A stretch of DNA of 64,000 nucleotides, from contig NZ_JAQVBV010000020.1 in assembly GCF_028690125.1 (NCBI RefSeq), positions 1-64,000 on the forward strand. Direction: 5' to 3'. Positions 31,897-41,055 of this stretch are shown piece by piece. The position numbers and the translations under genes are program-made. The number at the start of each line of letters is the position of its first letter. Positions within the stretch are counted from its first letter, which is position 1. This stretch comes from Bacteroides sp. (GTDB lineage Bacteria > Bacteroidota > Bacteroidia > Bacteroidales > Bacteroidaceae). The notes beneath the pieces are model-generated. The model saw only the letters and a program-made list of their open reading frames with translations. It was not told where the DNA came from and did not search any database.

Positions 31897-31976
31897 ATGA
31901 TGACATCATAAGATCGGTATAATGACATCATTGGATGCAAAAGGTGTAGCCATACACTACAGATAATGTCATTATC
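31897..31976. promoter_or_regulatory. Cluster of three palindromes (putative operators)
   Basis: ATGATGACATCAT (31897-31909), AATGACATCATT (31921-31932) and GATAATGTCATTATC (31962-31976) are each palindromic around a 1-2 nt centre and share the half-site ATGA/TCAT. A further partial half-site (ATGATGAC) follows at about 31982. The first two centres are about 23 bp apart and the third lies about 43 bp further. This looks like a binding array for a dimeric regulator, in the gap before the pilin operon. Confidence 0.45.
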
Positions 31977-32656
31977 ACATAATGATGACCACATTTTCTT
32001 CTTTTTCTTCAGATTATTCTCTATTTCAGCAACTTTCACAAACAAGACTAAATAAATAAAAGGAAATTATATTTCACGTAAAAGTATTTTTTTGAAAATT
32101 AATTCAGTGATATTACATCCAAATGTTATTGTTTTAGTCATATTTAAAAATCCACAGGAGAGACAAATAGCCGATAAAGGAGAAATTAATATCATTCTTT
32201 GCATAAGAGACAAAATAAAGGATTCCAGATACTACTCAAAATACAATTTGTCAAAAAGAAAATGGATAAATACATATACATAATTGATAATTATACCACA
32301 ATTTATATGTTATTTAAAATTTCAAAGGATAATCTTACACACAAAGGGGCACATATAAACTTCTAAAATTTAAGCCATCTAATGAGAGACACTCGTAAAT
32401 CATTCAAAAGACAAGAGAATCCCTTGATATCAAAAGAGAAATTAAGATTATTCCATTAAACAGAAAAAAAATAGTAAAAATTACGAGGAAAATAACAGTG
32501 TTAAATTACAATCAAAGATGGTAAAACATTCAACATAAGCGCTATTCTATTCACAATCCGAATGAAACACCCACCTAAAACAGCAATATTGAAAGTTTGT
32601 AGAAATCACCATGAAAATTGAAAAAAACGCCAATCTACGATTCTATAATTACCCCA

Positions 32657-32664
32657 TATCTTTG
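32657..32664 (+). promoter_or_regulatory. Candidate promoter -7 box of the pilin operon
   Basis: TATCTTTG matches TAnnTTTG and is the best plus-strand match I found in the gap. It would give a leader of about 310 nt before the first pilin gene. Confidence 0.45.
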
Positions 32665-32675
32665 CAATGTCAATA

Positions 32676-32841
32676 AGGAACAAATGAGTTCCTGAGAACT
32701 GAAAACAAAACAATTAAATAATAGTAAAAAAACAAATAAACAAACATTGCCAATCAAAAAGGAAGTAACAATTAAACTCTTGCGGAAGCTACTCTCTTCC
32801 TTATTTATATATAAGGACTTCCGAAGTTCCTCCCCGGAACT
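32676..32841 (+). promoter_or_regulatory. Structured 5' leader of the pilin mRNA
   Basis: AGGAAC (32676-32681) pairs with GTTCCT (32688-32693) close to the predicted transcript start. AGTTCC (32825-32830) pairs with GGAACT (32836-32841) further down, and a TCCTTAT/ATAAGGA palindrome lies just before the second hairpin. No known riboswitch is recognised. Confidence 0.35.
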
Positions 32842-32980
32842 AGAACCCCAAAGATGAAACAAGTTCTCACATTATTATTAATTCCAATTCATAATAATGA
32901 TTCCCTCTCAGAAAGAAAAAATAAAAATTTTTAGAAAGAAAAAAAATAAAATAATTATCATTCAAAAAAAACATCAAATT

Positions 32981-34267
32981 ATGAAACTTAAAAGTTTATT
33001 TTTAGTAGGTATCGCTGCGTTTGCTATGACATCTTGCAGTAATGAAGTTGAAGGTATTGACAATAGCGATAACGGTACAAAAGACGCTATTATGCAATTC
33101 GGTATTTCATTTGCTAATTCTTCAAACATAGGAGAAAGAGACGCAACTGCCGGAGGAGAAGATAAAGGCACTGCATCAGAACAAAATTTTTCAGATGCAA
33201 CCATTGTCATAGAACAAAACGGTAAAAAAAACATTGTGAATGTTCTTAAAAATGATTTCGAATCACAAACTAGTACAACTACTACAATCCTATGGCTAAA
33301 AGAAAAAATAGCTGTAAATCCAGGAGCTGCAAACGTTTGGGTATTTTTGAATGCTTCTTCAGCACTGAAAACAGCTTTAGCAACACCAAATGCTGATTAC
33401 AAAGCTTTAAAAGAAACTGCTTCATTCACTGGAAACATTAAAGCATTAGAAGCAGAAGCAGGAATCGCAGAAGAAAACCACTTTTTAATGAGCAATGCAA
33501 GTGGTGACGCCAAAGAAGCAGTTTTCACAGCAAACATAACTAATCCTTTGACAGTAGATGTTAGCCGTGTAGCTTCTAAGTTGGAAGAAACCACACTTTT
33601 GAACAACAGCTACTCAGTAACAGATGATGCTGAGAATTTAGCTAATGTTGAATTAACAGTTAAATTAACAGATTTTGCATATGCAGGTTTGCAACAAGAA
33701 GTTTCAGTACTTAAAGGTGGTACAGTAACATCTAATTTATTTGCTCCATACAATACAACAGCAGTAGATGGTTTTATTTTCCAAAAATTTGCAGCTCAAA
33801 TGAGTAACGATGTTAAAACAGGCTCTGTAAACAATTACTGTATGGAAAATTTAACCGGAACATCAAATGAAACATATACCAACGTTATTTATAAAGGTCA
33901 AATCAGTGTGGATGGTGCAACAGGAACACTCTACATTACATCTGATAACAAAGCTTTCAAAAGTGTAAAAGCAATGAAAGAAGCTGGTTACAATTTTGAA
34001 GGATTAACAGAGGAGACTACTATTGAAGATTGTTGGAATAACTATGCCTTGAGAAAATACGACGGTGGTGTATGTTATTATGTAGCACCAATTGAAACAG
34101 CAAATACAGGTAAGCAGATTGTACGTAACAATATCTACCGTCTAAATGTTAAATCTATCAAAGGAATCGGTTCTGTTCTTCCTAAAGAATTCTCAGATCC
34201 TACATTATTAGATTTAACAGTAGGAATTCAACCTTGGAGCGTAAACGAAAACGCATTTGAACTCTAA
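32981..34267 (+). CDS. Fimbrillin (Mfa1/FimA-type), probable major pilin
   Basis: A 428-residue lipoprotein of the type V pilin superfamily. The start is set at 32981, directly before the signal peptide (lipobox MTSC, C19). The longer frame upstream is Lys/Ile-rich leader sequence. R53 (GER-DATAGG) lies about 34 residues after the lipid cysteine, where Mfa1/FimA precursors are cut by an arginine-specific protease to free the donor-strand acceptor groove. The C-terminus (VGIQPWSVNENAFEL) resembles the donor strand of major pilins. It is first in the operon, Ala/Thr/Asn-rich, and followed by a strong hairpin that could raise its mRNA level over the next genes. These points suggest the main shaft subunit. 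The A-rich leader without Shine-Dalgarno fits highly expressed Bacteroides genes. Confidence 0.8.
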   Translation: MKLKSLFLVGIAAFAMTSCSNEVEGIDNSDNGTKDAIMQFGISFANSSNIGERDATAGGEDKGTASEQNFSDATIVIEQNGKKNIVNVLKNDFESQTSTTTTILWLKEKIAVNPGAANVWVFLNASSALKTALATPNADYKALKETASFTGNIKALEAEAGIAEENHFLMSNASGDAKEAVFTANITNPLTVDVSRVASKLEETTLLNNSYSVTDDAENLANVELTVKLTDFAYAGLQQEVSVLKGGTVTSNLFAPYNTTAVDGFIFQKFAAQMSNDVKTGSVNNYCMENLTGTSNETYTNVIYKGQISVDGATGTLYITSDNKAFKSVKAMKEAGYNFEGLTEETTIEDCWNNYALRKYDGGVCYYVAPIETANTGKQIVRNNIYRLNVKSIKGIGSVLPKEFSDPTLLDLTVGIQPWSVNENAFEL

Positions 34268-34294
34268 CTGCATCCCACACAGACAAACTTTTAA

Positions 34295-34324
34295 AAAGAG
34301 GGAAGGGATCTTCCCTCCCTCTTT
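34295..34324 (+). promoter_or_regulatory. Hairpin between major pilin and anchor genes
   Basis: AAAGAGGGAAGGGA (34295-34308) pairs with TTCCCTCCCTCTTT (34311-34324), 13 pairs with one mismatch. No long T run follows, so it may be a leaky terminator or an RNA-stabilising or processing hairpin that sets a high shaft-to-anchor ratio. Confidence 0.6.
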
Positions 34325-34382
34325 ACTCAAAACTTTGCCAAACAAAGCAAAACAAGAATTTCAACAGAAAATAATAAAAAGC

Positions 34383-35492
34383 ATGAAACGTATATTCACT
34401 AACATACAAAAGGAAGCAAGTAGAATACTGCTACTCACAGTATTGGCTGGTACAATCGCATCTTGTGATTCTGTCCTCAATTTTGAGGAAGGCGATTGTG
34501 ACATCAAATACCGGGTAAAGTTCAAGTATGACTACAATATGGAGAAAGTAGACGCTTTCGCACAAAATGTAAAGTCAGTGACGCTTTATGCTTTTGATGA
34601 CAATGGTAAATTCGTATACCAGAAAACTGACCAAGGTGAGCCGTTAGCAGATGGTAGCTACTTTATGGATGTAGATATCGATCCACAAAAATATCATTTG
34701 GTCACTTGGGCAGGGCTCGACAATGAATCATTTGCAGTCCCCGTGATGAACGGTCAATCTAAAGTAAATGACCTCACTGTCCTGACACTCCGCGATCCAG
34801 CGACACGCTCTACGGAAGGTGAAGAAAATAAATATATTGTAAAGAAAAACCTCTCTCCATTGTGGCACGGTGAAGCTATTGAAGGAAAGAGCGTACTATA
34901 CACCACACCCGCTACAGGAAATAGCATTCGCGAAGAAGTCACAACTATCGGACTGGTGAAAAACACTAATAATATACGTATTATAATTGCACAGGTAAAT
35001 CAACATCCGGAAAAACAAATTCCAGCAACACGGGCTATCAAAGATGATATGTTCACTTACTCTATCTACGATGACAATGGAAAAATGAATTATGATAACT
35101 CCCTGATGGAAGACAACCTACTGACTTACCAACCATTCGTTACAGAGACTAGTAAAGTAACCACTCGTGCCTTTAGTAACGAGGATGAACCTGCTAACAC
35201 ATATTCAGCAGCTGTAGCAGAAATTAGTGTAGCAAGACTTGTAGAAACTCAAAACCCATTATTGAAAATCTATAATAAAGAGAACAATACAGAATTACTT
35301 CCTAATGGATCCCTCATCCGTTATCTTGGGTTGTTAAAAGAGCAGAATTTAATAAATATGCCTCTACAAGAATATCTCGACCGCGAAAGTAGTTTCGGAA
35401 TGATTTTTTTCGTAGATGAAAACTTGACGTTGCTCAACACAGTAATTCAGATTAATGACTGGATCATAAACATCAACGATTTTGAACTCTAA
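34383..35492 (+). CDS. FimB/Mfa2-type fimbrial anchor subunit
   Basis: A 369-residue lipoprotein: start at 34383 before the signal peptide (lipobox IASC, C28). The frame upstream of it crosses the hairpin and is not coding. The mature domain (CDIKYRVKFKYDYNMEKVDAF, VKSVTLYAFDDNGKFVYQ, YHLVTWAGLDN) is that of the FimB/Mfa2 family, which terminates the pilus and anchors it in the outer membrane by the lipidated N-terminus. In keeping with that, there is no Arg-Ala type maturation site in the first 60 mature residues, in contrast to most neighbours. The C-terminus INDWIININDFEL mirrors that of the first pilin. Its position right after the major pilin is the same as in mfa and fim operons. Confidence 0.82.
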   Translation: MKRIFTNIQKEASRILLLTVLAGTIASCDSVLNFEEGDCDIKYRVKFKYDYNMEKVDAFAQNVKSVTLYAFDDNGKFVYQKTDQGEPLADGSYFMDVDIDPQKYHLVTWAGLDNESFAVPVMNGQSKVNDLTVLTLRDPATRSTEGEENKYIVKKNLSPLWHGEAIEGKSVLYTTPATGNSIREEVTTIGLVKNTNNIRIIIAQVNQHPEKQIPATRAIKDDMFTYSIYDDNGKMNYDNSLMEDNLLTYQPFVTETSKVTTRAFSNEDEPANTYSAAVAEISVARLVETQNPLLKIYNKENNTELLPNGSLIRYLGLLKEQNLINMPLQEYLDRESSFGMIFFVDENLTLLNTVIQINDWIININDFEL

Positions 35493-35504
35493 ATAAACAA
35501 AAGA

Positions 35505-36866
35505 ATGAGACTTTCAAAAATAACATACTATCTTTTATTTACGTTGGTATCAGTTACGAGCTTGTCTGGATGTTCACAAGATGAGTATGCGGAAAAGCAG
35601 GTTGTGGAACAACCCAAAATAGAAGCTCAACTAATATTATCTGTTAGCACTCCTCTAAAAGGTATACGTGCCCCAGAAACGACACTGACGGGGAAGACCA
35701 CAGAGAATGAATGTCATAAACTTACTTTGTTTATAATGAACGCTGATGGAAGTAGTATTCAGGACTATTCTATCGAAGGAGAAAGTCTACAAAATAAAAG
35801 TTTGTTTTTCAATGTCACCACAGAGCAAGGTCAGAAAAAAGCTTTTGTCGCTGTAAATATGACAGACGCTCAAATCACAAAGATAAAACAAGCAACAGAT
35901 CACAATCCAGCTTATACTATAGATAATATTACGGATATCACTACAGAGAATAACTTTCTAATGACAGGACAAGTTGTAACAGAAAGTGGTAGTGGAATAA
36001 TAAATATCGAGGCAGAGAAAACAACAAAAGTTAAAGCAACCCTGGCACGTGTCATGTCTAAAGTACTGCTGACGTGTACTACACAGGATAATAATGAGGA
36101 ATATGTAAAACTAGCACAAGACAATGGTTATATACGATTGAATAATGTGCATTATATATTGGACACCACCAACAAAAAGTTTTTCCCATTTGCTAAACCA
36201 AATAATGAAGATCCTAATTTCAACATGAGTGAAACGTTGAAAACCAATTATGCTGATAATTTTTTTGCTGCACCCTTCAACAATACACCAGAAAGTGGAG
36301 AAACTGCTGTAAAATATGATGCAAGTAGAATGCAAGAAGGTGAATACCAATATACAGAAGGTGTCTATTGTCTCGAAAATACGATCAATATAGACTTGCA
36401 AGATGTAAACCGTGCAAAAAATGTAGCTACTTATTTAACTATAAATGCTAAATTTACTCCTAAAAACATTGATGGAACGAAGAATTTATCAGAAAGTGAT
36501 GCCAATAACAAACTAACAAAAGGAACTTTCTATACTTGTAAAAAAGCTCCGGCAGATGCAAAAGATATGTGCTATAGTACCATACAAAAAGGAATTGATT
36601 ATTTAAAAACAAACTATAATACTAATACCACCAACAGTGATTTTACTATCCATACAGGTGGATGGCAATATTACGAGACATTTGTTAATTCACCAACAAT
36701 TTTCAGTGAAAATGCCGGGCTGGTACGCAATAACTATTACATCATTAATATTACTTCATTCACTGCTCCGTTAATAGAGAAAACAATAGAAGTAAATACC
36801 ACTATATGTCCTTGGAATATCAAAGGAAAAACCACTATTGATATTGAAACAGGAAACAATAAATAA
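35505..36866 (+). CDS. Mfa1-like fimbrillin subunit
   Basis: A 453-residue lipoprotein (lipobox LSGC, C23) of the fimbrillin superfamily. A probable maturation site is R55-A56 (KGIR-APET), 32 residues after the lipid cysteine. The following strand HKLTLFIMNADGSSI and the tail VRNNYYIINITSFTAP ... ICPWNIKG match the beta-sandwich fold and the donor strand of Mfa1-like pilins. It is 12 bp downstream of the anchor gene. Compared with the first gene, the sequence is more diverse and less Ala-rich, so a minor (accessory or sub-tip) subunit is likelier than a shaft subunit. It overlaps no neighbour and is part of the same operon. Confidence 0.75.
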   Translation: MRLSKITYYLLFTLVSVTSLSGCSQDEYAEKQVVEQPKIEAQLILSVSTPLKGIRAPETTLTGKTTENECHKLTLFIMNADGSSIQDYSIEGESLQNKSLFFNVTTEQGQKKAFVAVNMTDAQITKIKQATDHNPAYTIDNITDITTENNFLMTGQVVTESGSGIINIEAEKTTKVKATLARVMSKVLLTCTTQDNNEEYVKLAQDNGYIRLNNVHYILDTTNKKFFPFAKPNNEDPNFNMSETLKTNYADNFFAAPFNNTPESGETAVKYDASRMQEGEYQYTEGVYCLENTINIDLQDVNRAKNVATYLTINAKFTPKNIDGTKNLSESDANNKLTKGTFYTCKKAPADAKDMCYSTIQKGIDYLKTNYNTNTTNSDFTIHTGGWQYYETFVNSPTIFSENAGLVRNNYYIINITSFTAPLIEKTIEVNTTICPWNIKGKTTIDIETGNNK

Positions 36867-36879
36867 TGGAGAAAAGAAA

Positions 36880-37848
36880 ATGAAACAAATAAAATATACC
36901 ATATTCAGTTTACTGATTCTGACAACGACTATTTTCAGTGGTTGCGACAGCATATTAGAGGATGAATATACCATCTCTAATGAACAACAACAGATAGAAG
37001 TAAGATTTGCAAAATTTTCTATGGACGGTACTTCTTCTACACCTGCATCTGGAACTTTAATTTTCTGGAAAAAAAACCTCAATGACTTCTTTCAATCTCC
37101 AATAGATGATTTGAATGAATACAGTAAAAACAAATACAATACCGGAGAATTTTATCCATATGATAATGCTATGGTGTATGCTACGGGATACTCGCCTACA
37201 GATATACAAACCAGTAGCGACTATCAAACATTAACTTTATCAATAGCAAATTCAGGAATCGCTGATGTTTGTGTAGCAGAAAAAGTTATCGGTGGCAACC
37301 AAAATGCTCCATTCAGCGAAACTATGAATTTTGAACACACGCTAACTAAGGTGTTTTTCACGGTTGAGCGTGACCAAACAATGGTAGGAAATCGTGATGT
37401 GAGAAACATTACCATCACCATCCCAAAGAGCTATTTACCTGTAGAATGGAATTATAACTTCGATGAAAATAAATACAAGATAAATTCCGAAAAAACAGCA
37501 AATAGCAATTTAAAATTTATACATCCCGATATTATCAGTGGTACTAACACTGACGAATTAGGAACAGCTTATCTGATGTTGCCTATGATCAATTCGGGAA
37601 TATTAAAAAACTTACGTCTGACTGCGGACATTCTGCTAACCGGTAGTCATGAGATTGAAAGAACAATTGATAATACATTGAATATACAGTTGTATGATAA
37701 TGATAATATAACCAAAGTTACAAATGCAAAACCGGGTGAAGCGTATGAAGTATGCATTCGTTTCCAACAAAACTCTTTCACACTTATTGCCCGTCAATTA
37801 GACAACTGGGAACAAGGAGGATTAATCTATGTACCGATTAAACCGTAA
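36880..37848 (+). CDS. Fimbrillin-family lipoprotein without obvious maturation Arg
   Basis: A 322-residue lipoprotein. The start is placed at 36880, before the signal peptide (lipobox FSGC, C22). An in-frame ATG at 36838 lies within the preceding gene and adds no signal sequence. The body has the two-domain beta pattern of fimbrillins: QIEVRFAKFSMDG, YPYDNAMVYATGYSP, the core NFEHTLTKVFFTVERD and the end YEVCIRFQQNSFTLIARQLDNWEQGG. The phrase HTLTKVFFTV is typical of fimbrillin N-terminal domains, where a conserved H-x-L-x-K motif recurs. Unlike five of its neighbours there is no Arg followed by a small residue where pilins are usually cut, so it may remain lipid-anchored or be processed differently. 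It ends 41 bp before the start of the FISUMP gene. Confidence 0.7.
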   Translation: MKQIKYTIFSLLILTTTIFSGCDSILEDEYTISNEQQQIEVRFAKFSMDGTSSTPASGTLIFWKKNLNDFFQSPIDDLNEYSKNKYNTGEFYPYDNAMVYATGYSPTDIQTSSDYQTLTLSIANSGIADVCVAEKVIGGNQNAPFSETMNFEHTLTKVFFTVERDQTMVGNRDVRNITITIPKSYLPVEWNYNFDENKYKINSEKTANSNLKFIHPDIISGTNTDELGTAYLMLPMINSGILKNLRLTADILLTGSHEIERTIDNTLNIQLYDNDNITKVTNAKPGEAYEVCIRFQQNSFTLIARQLDNWEQGGLIYVPIKP

Positions 37849-37888
37849 AAGAAAACAATCAAAACAACGAATAATAACTGATAGTAAA

Positions 37889-40012
37889 ATGAAAAAGAAC
37901 CTAATATACACTATAATCTCAACGGCAGCACTTCTTCTTGCTACTTCATGTACCACAGATGAAACAGCCGAACAAGTAACAGGTAATGGTGCATTCCAAT
38001 TATCTTCGGATAAAGGGAAGTTTACCCGTGCAGCGAATACGGAATCTACTTTTTCGAAAAAAACTGCCTATCAGATTTATGCAATAGATGCAACAAACAG
38101 TGATTTCAGATATAACTATTTAACAAATCCTGCCAGTTCGGATGCTATTACAGGAATAGAATCTGAAGATCATCAAAACATTGAAGGTATCGAAATCAAT
38201 AAATTTAATGGCAAAACATTGAGTTTCTATGCTGTAACAAATAGTACAGAAGAACCGGTAGAAATAATTCCCAATGGAAAGTCTGCTCCAACATGCTACA
38301 TTAAGTACAAAGATGCAACTACTCCGCTAACCGATGTTATGTGGGCAAAAAAAGAGAACCAAAGTTATCTGAACTCTGGCATTATTAAACTTTTGTTCGG
38401 ACATACTCTAGCTAAATTGAATCTGTATGTAATGAAAAACTCCGAATATGAAAAGACTACTGTCAGTTTGAATAGCATATCTATAAAAGATTATCCGGAT
38501 GGTTCTTTGAATATGCAAACCGGTAAATACAATTTAGTAAATACTGATAAAAGGAGCCAAGAATGTACTGTTTATTCAGAAGGGAATCAAGAGGTTACTA
38601 CTAAAGCAGCAGTAGTCGAGAAAAATAATGTAGTAATAACTCCTATGCTTTTTCCTACAAGAAAAGAAAACTTACAGGAAACTGATAGAACTAATCATTC
38701 CACGCATATAAAAGTAGCAGTAACCATTGATGGACAATCTACTACAAAAGAAATTGAAATCACTTCTATATTGGCTGAAAATACAGGAAACAATCCTACA
38801 ACAAAAGAAATTCCATTCGAATTTAAGAGTAATCATGAATATGATATGGTTATCACTATCACAAAGAGCTCATTGGTTGTAACTATAGTCCCAAGGCTTT
38901 ATGACTGGATTCCGGATGAGGAATTAAAAGAAGAGGATGAAGTGAACGGTTCTATGACCATCAGTGGTATTACATGGATGGACCGTAACCTAGGAGCTAC
39001 CAGCGGAGACCCACTAGCGGGAGATCAGGCTTGGGAAAATAGCCGTGGATATTATTATCAATTCGGAAGAAATATACCATACTATATAAATACAGCTCAA
39101 GATGATAACGGGATAATATATGCACTATCAAACGGTAATTGGCATCTACAAGAATCAATGCCATACCCACATGTGCCAGGATATATGTCTGAAAAGCCAA
39201 GAACCAGTAACCAGAGTATGGCCAGAAATCCTAGTGACAAAAATCTATATTTCAATTTTTGTTATGGTAGTAACAACTGGAGTAGCAGTTACAATTGGAA
39301 TGATAACAAGGCCCAACCTTGTCCTAAAGGATGGCGTATACCGACGAGCAATGAATTCCAGCTGATTATTCCTGCTACAGAAAAGGCTGGAGATATTCCA
39401 TTTTTGAAAAGTCATCCATCTGAAACTTATATTGAAAAGGAAAATAATGACCCGGAAACAGGTTCCAGCTCTACATATGTAGGCGTCAAAAAAAACACAT
39501 GGACAGAAACAACTGTAGGTATCACCAACTCTATTTATGCTTTAAAAAGAGAAGGTACAGATAATGCATACTTTTTGAGATGGCATATAGAAAAAAGTGG
39601 TAAATATAAATTAGTTAATAAATGTACTACTTCCGACAAAGGAGATCCATACCGTAATGTATTAGTAATATCGAGATATCCAGCAACCAAAAGTAGTACC
39701 TTAACTACAGGGAATGTAAAATATGTTGCAAAATGGAGCCATCCGGTAGAACAAATTAAATTACCTATTTCCGGATATATACATATCGGACCAGAGCATG
39801 CAATATCAGGGAACACCAATTATCCGGCTTTAATTTATAGTGGTTCTGAAGCTGTATATTGGACAAGTACCACCAATAGTTACCAGGCCTATACAGTTCG
39901 TATGAAATTTGCAGGCGATGCCGCTTCGAATCAAATCATGATGTATAAAAACGAAATCCGTAATAACGGGTGTCTGATACGTTGTGTTCGTGATACTAAA
40001 GCTAACGATTAA
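37889..40012 (+). CDS. Fimbrillin fused to a FISUMP domain, probable tip adhesin
   Basis: A 707-residue lipoprotein, the largest in the operon. The start is set at 37889 (signal peptide with lipobox ATSC, C21). The longer frame from 37829 overlaps the preceding gene and lacks sense. Probable maturation site R47-A48 (KFTR-AANT). Residues about 48-345 form a fimbrillin-type region (FGHTLAKLNLYVMKN). Residues about 354-700 form a FISUMP domain: GITWMDRNLGAT, YYYQFGRNIPYY, CPKGWRIPTSNEFQL, VYWTSTTNSY and CLIRCVRD. FISUMP resembles C-type-lectin or sulfatase-modifying-enzyme folds and is often found on cell-surface proteins. No C-terminal donor strand follows it, as expected of a subunit at the distal tip. 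Binding target unknown. Confidence 0.8.
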   Translation: MKKNLIYTIISTAALLLATSCTTDETAEQVTGNGAFQLSSDKGKFTRAANTESTFSKKTAYQIYAIDATNSDFRYNYLTNPASSDAITGIESEDHQNIEGIEINKFNGKTLSFYAVTNSTEEPVEIIPNGKSAPTCYIKYKDATTPLTDVMWAKKENQSYLNSGIIKLLFGHTLAKLNLYVMKNSEYEKTTVSLNSISIKDYPDGSLNMQTGKYNLVNTDKRSQECTVYSEGNQEVTTKAAVVEKNNVVITPMLFPTRKENLQETDRTNHSTHIKVAVTIDGQSTTKEIEITSILAENTGNNPTTKEIPFEFKSNHEYDMVITITKSSLVVTIVPRLYDWIPDEELKEEDEVNGSMTISGITWMDRNLGATSGDPLAGDQAWENSRGYYYQFGRNIPYYINTAQDDNGIIYALSNGNWHLQESMPYPHVPGYMSEKPRTSNQSMARNPSDKNLYFNFCYGSNNWSSSYNWNDNKAQPCPKGWRIPTSNEFQLIIPATEKAGDIPFLKSHPSETYIEKENNDPETGSSSTYVGVKKNTWTETTVGITNSIYALKREGTDNAYFLRWHIEKSGKYKLVNKCTTSDKGDPYRNVLVISRYPATKSSTLTTGNVKYVAKWSHPVEQIKLPISGYIHIGPEHAISGNTNYPALIYSGSEAVYWTSTTNSYQAYTVRMKFAGDAASNQIMMYKNEIRNNGCLIRCVRDTKAND

Positions 40013-40038
40013 TAAAAACGAACAAGAAATTAAAAGTT

Positions 40039-41034
40039 ATGAAATCAACCTATAAAAACATATTACTTTTTACCATAGCAATAATTTCCCTTATAGCATG
40101 TGAGAAAGATGAGATACAGCAAGTATCAAATAAAGATACAGTTGCAGTTATACCCGAGTTATCTGGAATGTATACAGCTTCTCCGGGTAACTGGACTAAT
40201 AACGTACGTGCTGTTCACCCCGGTCTGACTAAAATTATCAACCTACCGGAAGGAACGACTTTGAGATTGATTGCAAAAGGTACCATAACTGCAACTCAAG
40301 ATTATGTAGTCCGTACGTCAGATGGAGGATCCCAGTCCCTTTATCCCTGCAAAGTAGACAATAATACGGGAGCTATTATAGATGAAAGTAAAACTCCTCT
40401 TTATCTTTCTCCAGGAGATTATACATTCAGCGCAATATCTCCGGCACACAAATATAATAATGGAATCACCATAAATAATGGCGAATCTGTAATAGCGAAT
40501 AATAGTCACTGGGACCAAACAGCACCGACTAAAATCACTATTGGAAAGGATGACGTAAGTAAAGTTATCCCTTTAAATCCATTAATGCAACTTACAGCTC
40601 GCATGACTTTCACGCTGAAAGGAGATATAGCAAACGGTGTATCATCTCTATCGGTAATGCAAGATGGAATTGAAATAGACAGAATAAGAGAGAAACCTGC
40701 TGAATTAACAAATGTAGGAGACTCTATTAAAGCTGAAATTGTAGCTAATTACAATCGTATCTATATCAAAGAACAAGATATCACAGTACAAGAAGATCGT
40801 AGTTTAAGAGCTGAAATTTGTCTTTTGCCAATAGATAATCGGGCAACGCCAATGACAATCATTATGAACTTAATGGTGAACGGAGTACCAACACAGTTTA
40901 CTTATTCTATCGTCAATAAAATACTCTATGCGGGATACTCATATGACTATACTGTAAATGTGAAAATCAAAGATAATATCTCCGTAGCAAACTGGCAAGA
41001 GACTTCATGGTCCACAGAAGTCAGCGGAGAATAA
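40039..41034 (+). CDS. Fimbrillin-family minor subunit
   Basis: A 331-residue lipoprotein (lipobox LIAC, C21) with a possible maturation site R57-A58 (NNVR-AVHP). The mature part follows the fimbrillin pattern: INLPEGTTLRLIAKG, an Ig-like first domain up to about residue 170 with SPGDYTFSAISPAHKYNNG, then LTARMTFTLKGDIANG and a second beta domain. It ends YSYDYTVNVKIKDNISVANWQE. The final strand with W in VANWQ is the usual pilin ending. It lies 26 bp after the FISUMP gene. Sequence identity to the other subunits appears low, which suggests a different place in the pilus tip, not a recent duplication. Confidence 0.72.
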   Translation: MKSTYKNILLFTIAIISLIACEKDEIQQVSNKDTVAVIPELSGMYTASPGNWTNNVRAVHPGLTKIINLPEGTTLRLIAKGTITATQDYVVRTSDGGSQSLYPCKVDNNTGAIIDESKTPLYLSPGDYTFSAISPAHKYNNGITINNGESVIANNSHWDQTAPTKITIGKDDVSKVIPLNPLMQLTARMTFTLKGDIANGVSSLSVMQDGIEIDRIREKPAELTNVGDSIKAEIVANYNRIYIKEQDITVQEDRSLRAEICLLPIDNRATPMTIIMNLMVNGVPTQFTYSIVNKILYAGYSYDYTVNVKIKDNISVANWQETSWSTEVSGE

Positions 41035-41055
41035 CAGATAAAACGAATAAAACCA

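Larger units (their letters stand above)
31437..32980. other. 1.5-kb AT-rich regulatory gap in the fimbrial locus
   Basis: No acceptable gene on either strand. Contents from left to right: terminator of the DUF3868 gene (31503-31533); an 8-bp inverted repeat TATGCAAA/TTTGCATA (31816-31843); three palindromes built on TGACATCA-like cores (31897-31976); a candidate -7 box TATCTTTG (32657-32664); and an approximately 310-nt fimbrillin leader with two hairpins. Very high AT content distinguishes it from the flanking genes. Confidence 0.6.

Noticed and set aside
31815-32283. Small frames on both strands in the fimbrial gap
   Set aside because: Short, AT-driven composition, poor starts, and they cover palindromic regulatory-looking sequence.
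32600-32900. Invertible promoter of the capsule type
   Set aside because: Only short hairpins (6 bp arms) were found; no long inverted repeats and no recombinase gene in the window.
32897-32980. N-terminal extension of the first pilin
   Set aside because: Lys/Ile-rich, would bury the signal peptide, and matches an untranslated A-rich leader.
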